Source: Diphasiastrum complanatum (lineage: Eukaryota > Streptophyta > Lycopodiopsida > Lycopodiales > Lycopodiaceae). Taken from it: DNA of 64,000 bases. Each line of letters opens with the position of its first letter. Within the stretch, counting starts at the first letter, position 1. Where the stretch lies: contig CM055104.1 in assembly GCA_029204225.1 (NCBI GenBank), positions 21,699,952-21,763,951 on the forward strand, in the 5' to 3' direction. This document shows positions 45,765 to 58,869 of the stretch, piece after piece. Position numbers and translations under genes: made by a program. Under the pieces are notes generated by a model, which made no database searches, was not told the origin of the DNA, and saw nothing but the letters and a program-made list of their open reading frames with translations.

Positions 45765-46419
45765 TTGATGGCATAGTGTACTAAGGGGTCTAGAGGCTTG
45801 GAGAGTTAGTTTTGGCATGCAAAAACATTTAAGGCCATGAGATATGGTCCCACACTAATGTATGGTGCAGATTGCAGCTTGCTTCAACAACTGAGATCAA
45901 GCTTCCTAAGATCAACGATGTAGATCTCTTTGAAAGGGCCCGAAAGGCATTGAAGTGCATATTACCCTTTAACTTTTTTAAAAATCTTCATTTTGAAGAA
46001 GAACCAAGGCCTTGAAATTCATGAAGGATGGGATTTCTTTAGCTTGAAAAAACAATTCAAAAATTAAGAAAAAGTCCTAATTTTGAAGTCCTAAGCTTAT
46101 TTTGACCAAATGACGAACTCCAAACGAAGGGCATCCAAACTGTACCTATAAGTACAATATCGCAAAACAGAGTGATTACCATGGAGAAAGCGCTCAATGG
46201 ACTCCATAACTCATTTTTTTTCTTTCAGAAAGCGTGTGGTGAGAGGTGTGTGATAACAAGCATTTTGCGGTCCAAAGCGAAGTTGGCTTTGGAATCGCCA
46301 CCTAAGCAACGAAGGGACCTTGGTGCAAAATTTTATCAAGTCATCAAAACGAGCTTCTGACATCGCTATTGTGCTGGAAATATCCTTTTTAGCCTACAGT
46401 TATAATTTTAGGCAATTTG

Positions 46420-46960
46420 GAGATGGCGAACATGAGAGAATCCTTTTTGAGTGAGAATAGCAGATTGCATGGAATTTCCAACTATGTGGCATGGAAATTC
46501 AAAATGAAAAACATTCTAATTGAGAAGGAAATGTGAATGTCGTCACAGGGGATGAGGAAAGACCACCAAATGAAATGGACATCAAAATATTCGACATGAA
46601 AGCAAGGAGAGCATTGACCTTCATCAACTTGTCAATGAAAGAGCACATCATTACGCACATCAACAATGTAGTTATGCCAGGACGCTTGGGATGTACTAAA
46701 GGAGCAGTTCAAGACATCAAATCTATCAAGGATTATGTTTTTGAAGTCAAAGTTGAATAGTGCCCGAATGGAACAAGGCGAGCACATTCAAACTTACATC
46801 ACCAAAATAAAGACAACGAGAGATGAACTGTAGCAACTATACAATAAAAATATTACAACAAAAGTAATTGCCTTCACCAATCTAAAGTGAGAGATGATTA
46901 ATAACATTATGTTGCCAAAGTGATAAAAGTACTTAGGGTGAAAGCACCAAGCCTAAAAAA
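46420..46960 (+). pseudogene. copia gag (UBN2-type) remnant
   Basis: Plus strand, across frames: LHGISNYVAWKFKMKNILIE (46460), then MDIKIFDMKARRALTFINL (46580), then WDVLKEQFK...QGEHIQTYITKIKTTRDEL (46690-46825). Matches the N-terminal gag domain of plant copia elements. Several stops. Confidence 0.75.
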
Positions 46961-46999
46961 CATTGTTGCAAGGAATTAACCAAATCTTGAAATATGAAA

Positions 47000-48690
47000 G
47001 TGTCATCAATTTCCAAGTCTTCACATGTTTTTCAATCTCCATTGGATTCTGCACATTATTGTACAAAAGTGCCAATCTCAAGAGGTGCTTATGTGATGTG
47101 AGATACATCAAGATGGAATGAGATGCAAGCATGTGATGTGCACTAACTAAATTTAAGAGTACTAAATAACTTTTATTGTAATTCATTGTATTTTTTTCAA
47201 ACCTTTTTTTTCTTACAAGATGGCCCACAACCACCATTCACCTTTATTGCAAGGAAGTCCAACATCAAGGGCATCCCTCCAAGATATCAACAAATTGAGT
47301 CAGCCATGTTGATTGAAATTATCATGCCCACAAGAGAGAACCCACTTTCCAAGTCATTATATTTGAATTAAGCAAATTTCTAATCCAAGGAAATGTTGCT
47401 AGAACATGATGTTGAAGCCCAAATTGGAAGACATGACAAAGTATTGCCCTAGTGAGAAATGTGTTCTTTCTACGAATGAGAGCTGTGAAATAATAGCACG
47501 AAAGGGCGTGCTACATTTGCTCTAACTTTGGATCTCCAACTTTAGAAAAAAAAATTCCTCATTTTCAAAATATTCCATTTCCTACCTTTCAACAAAGCTA
47601 ATTTCATAATGTGGTAATACGACACCTCATTTCCTCTTTCTTTGATGTTATTTCAAATTTCTTGTTTCCCTTGTATCCATCTTCCTCTTGTTAAAACTCG
47701 TCCCAAAACCAACTTGCTAATCAAGTAGAATAAATACGAAGATGCATAAGTGGAATAATAATGTACAACATCCACATCATGTAAACAAGATATGAGATTG
47801 TGGAAGTTTTAAATTTATTCATTGCTATTTGAAACTAACTTTCTGGATTGTCTATATTTTTAACCTAGGTACAAGCACAAAGAAATGTCAGAACTAGGCT
47901 GAGCCCCTTTGCAATAAGGGAGAGCAAAGAGAGACTGCATATCAGTTTTACTCAATGTGAAAGGATAACACAAAATTATCAGTTCATTTTTTTCCCAAAA
48001 AACAAAGCTTCTTGAGACTTCCTTTCACAAAAATAGTTGTTGTCATGGCTTTCAAAAAGTCACAGGCCTTCATATTATAGCAAAGAAGATTCTTCTTTGC
48101 ATCAACCAGAATCGATGTTATGGCCCTCACACTTGGGTTTCTGAGCTCTATCCTAAGTTGTGCATTATCTTCTCCTAAGCAAGAGTATGACATGTGTGAA
48201 TGCCAAGAGCTTTAAAAGTGGTCAGGTTTGGGCAGCTGTTGTGCAGGTCTCTGGTTCGTGAATGGCAAACAATCTGCAGAGCTCAGGTCAAGTTCTATTG
48301 TGAAAAGGAAGTTCCTGTTATGGCCCACATGCTTGGGTTTCTCTAGCTCTGTCCCAAGTTGCATGAGTGCACTTCACAAGATTGCTTGATAGTTAAAAAC
48401 AACAACATACCAAATTTGAATAAGTAATGTTCTACTGAAACCTCATAATAGCTACCACAAGCCCATATACAAAAAGAACCTGTGACTCGTGAGAGCAAGT
48501 TATATTGCACCCGAGTCCTGACAAGTTGGTCAAATTATGTTACAGGTTAAAAATGAAACAATAGAATAAAAATATTATTGATATCATACTGAAATCCAAC
48601 CATGTAACACTCCTATGTTTTTAGGTGATTTATGTAGCTATTTACTAATTTAGGCTTTCACACTGTAGCTATCTCTCGTACTTTACTACT
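47000..48690. other. Gene-free stretch between copia remnant and DCN1-like gene
   Basis: No convincing domain. Two related phrases containing TTGGGTTTCT and CAAGTTG (48135-48170 and 48330-48365) suggest a short duplicated segment. The DCN1-like 3' UTR should lie in the right part. Confidence 0.4.
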
Positions 48691-48698
48691 CCAAATAG

Positions 48699-51600
48699 CT
48701 ACAATACTCCAGATTGTATAAATTTCTTTTCATTCAGATACTCCACAAATTCATCTATCAGATATGGCCATGCTCCCTCTGCATCGTAGTTAGATAACAA
48801 AGGATCTATAATCTGTACACACAAGCACAGAAGACTTCAGAAAAACAATGAGAAATGATAAAGCTGCAGTAAATTGCCAAGACATCAGGAATTATAAATC
48901 ATCATCCCTACTTTTTTCCAATCGTAAATTACCAGCACACACAATAGACTCACTCTAAATTCGAAGAGCTGAGACCATGTATCCTTTGAGATAGCCTTAT
49001 TATGCTTAGTCTGCAAAAAGCGCATATAATTAATCAGAAGCAATCAATATATTGTTCAGTGCATTAACATTACATAGATGAGATGGGGAGGAAGGATACG
49101 ATACAAGTGAATATTTTTAGCTACATTTTCTCACTATTTGGATAAAAATAATGTTATTCGTTTACACAGAGTCGTCCATAACAGATACTACAAAACTAAA
49201 GAATGAAAGAGCTTCATGATTGAATTACCTGTAAAAAATGACACCAGTGCTCAACAAGAGGCCAAGGGCGTTCCGCAAAAAGTAGTCTCCACATCCCTAG
49301 TGCTGTATCTAATGCTAAAGACTTTTGACCCTGCACTACCATGGATATTTCAGTAAAAAATGTATCAAATGAGAAAGGGGCCAAAAAATCAAGATGGCAC
49401 TACAAGAGTAGCAGCTATCAGCACCTTTTCCTTTGCCCAAGTGAATGCGAAGTTGTATATTTCCTTAAATTTGTCTGCAAAAAATTCAGAATGGAGCTAG
49501 TAAGCATGAAAAATTACATTACTCTTAGAGTCTAGAATATAGTCACAAAAACTATCATACCCCTTGCCATGGTAAAATATATGCTTACGATTGAAAATTT
49601 AGCAATGCATGCTTGTTTATTATTCAGAATCACTAGAACTTTATCGAAAATTTAGCAATGCATGCCTATTGAAGAACTTTATTCGAAATTTAGCAGTAGA
49701 TGCTTAATCATTATGTTCTCAAAATCACTAAAACTGTCATATGTACAGTCTTCTAGAAGCCACAGGAAGAGAAGGATCACAGAGCAAACAAGATACTAGA
49801 GATGTAGTAAATAATTAATAATGACCCACAATGGATGCAATGGAATAGATACTTATGTGAAATACAGAAAGTAATCTAGCTAGAAAAAGAATAGTGATGA
49901 CATGACAATGTTGATCGTTCCAGAGGATTGGTCTCCAAATGTACATGCTTTCTGTCTCTCCGCACTAGCCACAAATCAGTGGGACTGACAAAGTTCAAAC
50001 TCAAAAATACTTACGATCATCTTTAAGCTCTGCTCTCAGAGTAGGAAGAAGAGATTTCAACTTATCAATTGAATCTACCCTGGCACACAAAACAAGAATG
50101 GATAGTACTAACTGAGGGCCAATTCGAGATACTATAATGTAAAGACCATGTAAATGATTTCTAGCAAGAATAACATAGCAACAATGTCCAACCATGTTGA
50201 TATTAGATTGCCAAAAAACCTATGAACCATGGCCTATCTATTTAAGTATCAAACCTAGGCCCACCAAGCAGTTGCTCACCCAAGAGATTGCAGTCCTCCA
50301 ATGAACTCTTGTCTTGAAAATTCACACATGGTTGCAGCTTTCATATGCCAGGAAATGACGAGCTGTCCATAAAAAGTAACTGAATTCAATTTACTGATTC
50401 GAACCATAAGAAGAGCTAAGATCTTTCAGATTGCCATTAAATCATAAGCACCTAAGTAGAACACCATGCTATTTTGGGATTACAGGAAAGATCAATAGTG
50501 CAGATTTGATCACTATTGCAAATGAAATGGCTGGCGAACATGGAGAATTTCCCCACCAAAAAAAGCAGCACACAGATTGGTGTGCCCACTTGTTGCAAAC
50601 TTTCAGTTTGTACAGAATAGATAGCTTGCGTACTTGAAAGTTGGCCTTCCAGAAACAAAAACCAATTACAGGTGCATTATCCATAGTATGCTATGACTAG
50701 ACATAGTGTTTCAGTTAGCATCTAAATTCTAATCTTTCCCTGTTTCATGCCCTAGTAAGCTCTCATGCCCTCAGAGACGAGTAGTCAAGGCGAGGAAGAG
50801 GAGACATCAGAAGGTGAGTATGTTGAGAAGGTTAAAGAGGAGGAGAATGATCTTTGCCATAAGAGCTCAACAGGAGAGCTCAGAGGATATTGACAAATCA
50901 TGACGATTGTTGTAGTGTGTAGAAACAAGTAAAAGTTACTCTTGAATCCGGATAACCAGCAATGGCCCAAAAAGGCCAAGTTCAAGTTAAAGCCAACAAG
51001 GTTGAGCCCAGATGTGCTGTATTTTTCCTCTTTATCAACCATAATCTGTATCCTTTTGCATTGTAAAGATAACCTCCCCCTTTAAGGAAGGAACATCAAT
51101 CCAGAAACAAGGTGGTTCCATGTTCCTAAGGAGAGTGCATGCTCGCAATTCCAATTCATGGAAGGAGAGTGCATGACTGCAGTTCCACTCATGACTCGAC
51201 GAAGATTGTTGTTTTCCACAGCTGGCTTCAACTATTTCCTGAATCCAGTCCTCCACAGACATATTTCAGTGAACCTCACCAGATTTGAATCTTACTAGTG
51301 ACCTGGCCCTGCTAAACTAACATCTATTGCTCTTTAACCTGATTGAGCTTGGACTAATGGATATAAACTTGCTAATGTGGGATAAACTTTACATGCGTTC
51401 AAGGAGCTCGATCTTGGGCATGGGCACTAGGCTGGAGTTTGAACAATTACTGAGGGAGCCTGAAGAGAATGAGTGTTTCATGCTGAAGCACTACTATGGA
51501 GCCTAAGAATGTCAAGTCCATGAAATGCTGTACTCCTAGATCTCCACCAATTCCATAGAATGCTAATATTTCCCAAGTTTCATATACTTGTTCTCCAACG

Positions 51601-54600
51601 TCTTCAAAGGCTTCATTTGTCATATGACGTTCATAGGAAAATGATTCTTCAAGGGGTTTTTATATTGACTAACTTACCACAATCTCCCAAAGATATTCAA
51701 ATTCAAGTCCTGTAACTGTATCTGAAAATATATTGACGATTATTTCAAGAAGCAACCTTCTTCACAAGCAGATTGTAAGAGTCCTTTATAAAAAACAAAG
51801 ATTCTGAGTCTTTATCAAGATTTTCAAATAGATAGGGTTGAACTAAGATACTTACATATGTAACTGTGATTGAAAAAAACAACAATTGGACTAGCAAGAT
51901 AAAACCTAGGGGGCAACAAGGCAATTTATTAAATTATTCTTCATTCTTTGTTGGAAAGAAATTACTGCAGTGATTGTTAATGCTACATTCAAGTTTCATT
52001 CATGCTATGTTGCAATGATGTTCATAACCATATCAATTTCAGCACACAGACAGTAGACTGTGCATTACATCAAAAACTTGATTAATTGGAAAATTCAGCC
52101 AGTGTAAATGCTCAACAACCAGCGCTCACTTTCCTCCCAGAGCACTTACGATGAGAATCTTTTGACAAAGTATATAAAAATAATTATCGAAGAAACTCTC
52201 ACGCTCTTCATCCTCCTCCATACAACTAAACCAACTAGCAACTGAAATGTACTGCTTACCATGACTATGTCCCCGGGATCCACCTGCAAAAAACCATAAA
52301 TTTGAAACTCTATCATCCAAACAGAAAAAGGACATGAAGAGGCATCAATATGTGAGCTATTGTGCTTAATTTCCTTCAATTATAACAACTTGCAGATTTT
52401 CCAGTACAGACCCAAAAAAACCTTGATATTTCTTAGTCTGACTCAAAAAGTAAAACAACCACTAAAATGTGCCTCATTGCAGAACCCAGATAATTTCTCA
52501 AGTGCTCAGAAAACCCAGATAATTTTTCAAGTGCTCAGACTTTGAATGTATATCTTAATCAAGTCTGGGAAATGACATCTGCTGCAGGGGCAAATGAAAT
52601 CAACTGAAGGGAATCAAGAAAGCAGGAATCCCATACCTTCAAATCTTCACAAAACAAAGTGATTCCATCCACAGAAATCATATCGGAGAAGGCATCTACA
52701 AAAGAAAACAAAATATCTGCATAAGGACCAGTCCAAAACCAGACAACCCAAAAGCTTTGGACAAGGGAGAAAAGCACCAGAGCATGATATTCCAAAATCA
52801 CAAAAACAAAAAAAAAGGGAAAGATGATGCACTTTGTGCGGCAAGAACATCTATCTCAAAATTACGAACTAAGGTGGACATAAAGGGAACAAGAATAGGG
52901 GCCACCAATAGAGTGCTTTGCCTCACAGTTACTTTCTTCACTGACGTACAAGTCAGTTTTAAATGTGGAGCTCAAGGACTCAGGTCGCACTTGAAAGGGA
53001 GGACTGCTGCAGACGAGGGGTAGATATCAGATTCTTTTTTATGTGCATGCGTCATACAGGTATATGATGATTATGGATTACTTGGAAATCGGGTCTAAAG
53101 ATGGAAGAAAGAATGATAAAATAATATCACCCATGTCCATTTGCAAAGCATGAAAGATACACAACCTGTTAAGTCAGCAGCTACAACTCTTAATTACACT
53201 GACAGAAAAATGAATTCAGTCAAAAGTACGGCTTTGCAGCAATGAACCTCTGGCAGCATTACAACTAACCACAAGTTCAATAGCTGAAGATGCCAGAGGT
53301 GATATTCAATTGAAACGCATTTCATAGCTACATCAGAACGCCATTAAACAAAAGTACAAAAAGTTAAGTTGAATAAAAATAAAATTCCTAACTTTTTCTG
53401 TTTTCTTCATAAGCTGGCCAACATGCAGATTTCTAAAACTGAGGCTGAAGTGTTGCAGATCCAAATCTTTCTTTCGTCAATCACTAAGTAATGGTTACAT
53501 CACAGGTACATATGTGCACAAGGGCAATGCAAAGAGAAAATGTACATGCAGCCTTTTGGCCAATCAGATTCCATATTAAGTTGGACTAAGTGAGAGTGAT
53601 TCTTTTCCAGATTTGTGGCCCCATATCTCAATCTCATATGCCAAACGTCTCATTTTCACTTTTTTGTACTCAGTACATCACCAACTAATTGCATTGGTGG
53701 AAAAACTTACATATGGTGCCAAAGCATCCTGCACATTTTAAATGAAATATCAAGCTTGATAATATCCAGAAAAGAACACATTTTTCAAATTGTCCATTAA
53801 CTCACAGTTTCTAGTAGCTAGGGTCTATCACATAAAAGTTAAAATACTACAAATCTAAGGAAGCGGATGGGGGGCGCGGATGCGAGTCGCGCCCGGGCGC
53901 GTCCGGGGGTGGACGCACAATTTTGTTTTTTTTTTAATTTTTTAGTGTATTTTAAAAAAAAAGAAAAATTGGACGCTCCCGACCCCACACCCAGGGGTCG
54001 GACGTGGGCGCAAAAATGGCCAAAACCCCCCGGACACGCATCCCTGCTTCAAATCAAAGATGCAAAAGTATCAAAATTGATTAAATGAATATTTCATGAA
54101 ATGCCAATAGATGACATGTATCAGTTGGAGAAAAAACCAGGACAAAAAATCACTCTCAGCCATTTCTCTGATTAAAAATAAGAAGTGGACCTTTTAAGGT
54201 GAAGGCATGCTTCTGAGAAAAATAGAGAAAAGAACATCATTAGAGTTATGAGCAAAACAACACAAAAACACTGATATGAATCAAAGAGAGTGCCAATAAG
54301 CTGATCAGATCAATGCATAACCATGACAAATCTGAAATTCAATTGAGAATGAGAATGAAATCAAGCTGATACCCATTGAAATTTGTACATCTAAGATCTG
54401 ATCTACAGTACCATATGCTAGCTAAGTAGCGTGACTCTACCTTGGTCCTCCTGGCCCAAATCATAAGGTTCACTGCTAAAGAGTTGAATAGCAACATGGG
54501 CCCATAACAAGTCTATGACAAAGAAGATTTTTACTCTACAAGAGGTTGCCAAACTAAGACATGTCAATGAGGAGTTCTGCCGAGGTTCTCCAGACATAGA

Positions 54601-55577
54601 GACCTCAGCCAAGATTCAAGCTCGCAAAAGCTTGAATATGCCAAGAAGAGACCGAATAGTCAGCATCAATTGTCAAGAAGAATGCTGCAGTGGAAAAGGC
54701 ACCTATTGTCAATGCCATCTCAGTCACTCTATCTGAGGAGAAGTGTAAGTATTCGAAGCACTCTCAATCTGAACACAATATCTAGTTGACTCCAAGCAAG
54801 AGGCTTCGTAAACATAGTGGACTCCAAGGATGACAATGGATACAATGCTGAATGAAAACTGGGAGAGGTTCATCCTTTCCCAAACACTAAGAGAGCTTCA
54901 ACCTTGCTCCCAACTAAGTACTATGGTTGAAGAACTACAAGGAGCCCTGCCATCAAAAGAAGTTCTATATAAAAAATTGGGTGCTTGAAGAAGAGAGAAA
55001 ATTAGTCGACCTTTGAAAAGTTTCATTTCGGCCAGGAAAGAGAGAAAAGGACCTGGGAAGGTTGCGAACAATCGGCTCCAACAGAACAAGTGCAAAGCTG
55101 ATTGCCATATTGTTTTGACCAGATCAATATATAAAACTTTGTTAAAAGCTAAGCTTTTTATGTATGTTGCCAAACTACCATAATCTAACTTATAATAAGA
55201 ATTTTCATAAAGTTCAAAATCAAGTGGTTCTTTGCTTTTGCTTTGACAAAACTTCAAAATTGAATAGCAATCAAAACTGAAACTAAGAAAAGCAACAACC
55301 TGCAATAACAGAGCCTGGACAAGAGCTTTTTAGAATCTTAAACGAATTGATTGAAGAACAAAGTGCCATAACTGTGCAAAACCTTAATAACCAGCTTTGC
55401 TCAAGAGATCACTATACGATGAGCTTCAACAACGCAACACCTTTGTAACGTGTATAGAGTTCTTCCAAGTGACGATGATCAGTCATGGGTCGTGATGGGG
55501 GTTGATTGTAGAAAAGGTCAAAGGCTCCGTCCAAGTTCCAATCACTTCCATGTAATGCAAATAGAGCAGCTTTCTCA
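48699..55577 (-). CDS. DCN1-like protein (DCUN1 domain), first exon not found
   Basis: Scaffold-type E3 for NEDD8 transfer from Ubc12 to cullins. Minus-strand exons in order: 55441-55577, 52637-52695, 52260-52283, 50280-50362, 50015-50079, 49425-49474, 49229-49330, 48954-49010, 48699-48812 (stop TAG). All junctions are GT-AG and keep frame, giving about 229 residues. The N-terminal UBA-like part is [15 protein letters not shown]. The PONY/DCUN1 domain has [63 protein letters not shown] and [14 protein letters not shown]. Closest to the Arabidopsis At3g12760-type DCN1-like proteins as I remember them. About 20 N-terminal residues (upstream of SEKAALF) are missing, and their exon may lie right of the window. 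The junction 49010-48699 is one residue shorter than expected (FEFRIIDP). Confidence 0.9.
52260..52283 (-). CDS. 24-nt microexon of the DCN1-like gene
   Basis: Encodes exactly VDPGDIVM in phase 0 between acceptor tttgcag and donor GTAAGC. It links CEDLK of the upstream exon to LVISWHMK of the next. The peptide is needed to match the family. Confidence 0.85.
53860..54060. repeat. GC-rich foldback-like element in DCN1-like intron
   Basis: GGAAGCGGATGG...GCGCGGATGCG at the left is mirrored by CGCATCCCTGCTTC at the right. Between them lie GCGTCCGGGGGT, ACCCCTGG-type words and poly-T/poly-A tracts. G+C is far above the surrounding intron. Confidence 0.65.
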
Positions 55578-55599
55578 CTACAGATATTAACAAGCATTA

Positions 55600-58480
55600 G
55601 TGTTCTTCATAAAGAGAGCATAAAATTAAACTATTGTAGACAATATATAGAAACCAAAAAATCATCAGAGCAACGTATCCAAGATGTAAACAGTAGTGAT
55701 TAAGTGTAGATTATCAGTCCACAACTTGATTTGGTGAACTATCATGATAAGTGAATCACAAGCTCTTTCTCCAAGATCAGTTTAAAAAGATACTAGCTTT
55801 AAATGGGTGAAGAATAAAAGAAGCACAAAATCTAGAGAAATTTCTGAATGAGCTAATAAGCCAAGGAAAGAACGTTCTTAAATAAGAAAAAAACTATATC
55901 GATGAACGAACAAGGGGGAAGATGTTCGCCATTAACAAAACTTCCTAAATTGGAAATGCTTGTACTCAATAGAAAAAACGCTGTGAATTTTGTTAAAGAC
56001 GCAAGCAGCATCATGTTATGTGAATACTTAATAGTATAATATGAAGAACCACAGCCGAATTCCCATGTTCCTAAGCACGCATATGATAGGATATAAACTT
56101 CTACTACAGAAAAGATATATTTGAGACTTATCTGATTCACTTCGATACTTCTTAACTAGCAAAACACAAACACAACTAACAAGCTAAATATGAGAAAAAA
56201 TGTTTGCAATGAATAAAGATTCTAATTGTTGAAAAAGACATGGAGTGATGCAACCATCAACAATTTACATGCATTATGACCAAATTTTGTTATTGGAAAT
56301 ATTTCTTGTTGCTCGCTCACTTTTTGGAGTAAAATACACTTCTCAATCTCCATATATGTATACATTCTTTAGTAGAAGATAAAGATTAGGGTCCAGTGAC
56401 CGTGTTCCAATCCAATCCCCCTTTTGAGTATGGTAGCAATTTCTTTTTTATATGAGCCAAGGTCTAGATGTAAACACTAGTGTGCCATATATGATAAGTA
56501 GCTCTCCCTTCGAGCGTCGTCATCAAGAGCACTATTGCTCTTCACTAGCTCCTATTTTGCATATCAATTAGGCATCTGCTTTCATGAAAGTTTGATATCA
56601 AGATTAGATCCTTTGTGGATAGAGTTCATAGTGTTTGGACTAATGAAGCTAGTATGCTTAATCTTTATATCTATGATCTTTGTGATCATGAGGCGGCATG
56701 GAAGCCTCGGATTTTTCAGTTTTTTGTGCAGCCATCTTCATGCATGTGGACTTCTCAAATCCGAGATCAGTATCAAGCATGGAGGAGGCATATCGACATA
56801 GTAGCAGATTCGTGGAATATTTTTCAAAGGCATTTGAAAAAGATTTCTAGCAAAGAGATCTTATCGTGGATATGGTAAGGGTGCTGCTATGATGGATTCT
56901 TTGGATCTTCACTTCAAATGCAAAACAAAGAATCCACACAAAAGATCTTTATCAACATCAGATAGATATATTTTATGGAGGGGTGTGAAGAATTGTAAAA
57001 CATATCTATCTTGCTTATGTTGATTTTGGGGGCGGTAGTTTACATCATTTTTGGTGATTACGTGCTAGTAGTACCACGAGCTAAGGCTCTCCTATATATG
57101 TACATATGGTTCTCTCACATTTCTAATGATGAATCAAGCTATCTTAGTGTCATAATGTCAAAATTGGATCTCATGCTATTTTGCTTGTTTTTGGTATTCT
57201 CTCTCTGACTCGAGATTGGTGTATTCTTCATACATTATTTTGCTTGTGTACTTTCCCTATTTGTGAGGAATTAATGTAGCTTTGATCTGTAGCATTCTAG
57301 ATTGTGCTCTCGCCTCAGATCTGTTGGTAGATTGTAGTATATTACTCTGCAAGTGATCTGTGTGCCACCATAAAGCATGGTAAAGATCATTCACACTTCT
57401 TTTGTGGTTCCCCACACATGTGAATTTGCTGGATTCTTCACATTGGCTACTCACATATCTCCCATTCCCTAAGGAGCAAGTACCCTTGTACCCTTGCCTG
57501 AGATGAAGAAACAAAAGGGGAATTGATGAACCACTGCCTATATATCTTCTAGAAATGTGTGTGGCTCATGACACAATCCTGGGTCTATATCTATAAACTC
57601 TACACTTCATGTACAACAAGCTACAGCTGCCCTAGATAAGGATGTATTGCATATAGTCATCTATTGATCCATCTATAACATATCAACAATAACAAGATCA
57701 AAGTTTGCAAATGATGAAGTGCATGTGATTGTGCATGCTCTATAAATAACTATTTCTCATATGTATCAAAGGCCTAATTGTGTACCTCACATGGCTCATC
57801 TTCGTGTTTGTGTCTCATTTGCACGTAAATGCGCCTCATGAAAGACATCTTGAAACTCCAGCACATCTTAAACATCTTGTGACTCAGCAGCCCATCTAAA
57901 TTATGTGTGGTCATTGTCTTTATACTTGAACCTCATCTATAACATTCTGTAGGTCATGTAAGTATCTCCCAAGTATGTAAATCATTGTGGACCAAACATA
58001 ATATCACAAAGATCCTGCTGAAAGAACTCACATATAAATGTGAAGTATCTTGTTTGTGGTAGAATCCCAGTGGAAGCTTTGCCCTTTAGGTGCACAGTTG
58101 CCAACCATTACTCTGCTACCATGAGTACCTCTCATATTATATATGTAACTTTGCCCACTGATTCTTTGGCTCATTGTCATTTGGTTGAACCACAGACCAA
58201 TGACCATGTGGACGTACGACTGGAGCAATAATTAAACTAGTAACCGGAACAAGATAGAATGGACCTTGGAAGTCATAATAGAAGTGAAACTTATGGTCAG
58301 TTTGAAGTAATGTGGTTGTGAAGATTACTCAAAGACATAGAGCATATTGAAATGTATTATCACTTTACTAGAGAGAAATCAGAGTGGTCAAGTAAAACTT
58401 GTTTATGGTATACACGAAGAAGATTGTGCTGATATTTCTACTATAAGTCCTTGTATGCACAAGACTAAGACTCATAGATG
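55600..58480. other. Stretch right of the DCN1-like exons, nothing recognised
   Basis: Could be the first intron of the DCN1-like gene. Frames at 56535-56878 and 57257-57514 show no known domain. I searched by eye for the missing first exon (expected MHKLGRG-type start) and did not find it. Confidence 0.4.
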
Positions 58481-58489
58481 CACAGGCGA

Positions 58490-58860
58490 TTTTAGAACTG
58501 CGATCCGAATTGCGATTTACAAGACTAAGTCATAGATACACAGGCAATTTTAGATCCGCAATTTGAATCATGATTTGCAAAAACAATTTTTTTTTTTTTT
58601 AACTTTTTGTGAATACATGCAATATGGGTATCAATAGAAAGAGAAAACATAGAGGACTAAGATTTGATGGGTTTCTAGTAGTTTCAGGTCTGATTTCGGG
58701 CAGTTAGGTGCGATCTTGTTTATAAGAAATGAACTTTGTATGCTGTAAACTTGACCCAACCGGTATCAGATTGAACGGGTCTCCAATGGTTTCGGCTGCA
58801 AAACTCCAACTTATTGTCTAACATTCAAAAAAAAAAATTGCAATTCGCTGCAACTATGGG
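58490..58860. repeat. Word element with conserved interior, second example
   Basis: Left end has GCGATCCGAATTGCGATTT and GATCCGCAATTTGAATCATG-type words, then poly-T, CAATATGGGTATCA (58620-58633), GTTTCGGCTGCAAAAC (58789-58804), poly-A and AATTGCAATTCGCTGCAAC. Landmarks and spacing match 41592-41784, but the end words differ. Confidence 0.7.
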
Positions 58861-58869
58861 ACAAGTTTA

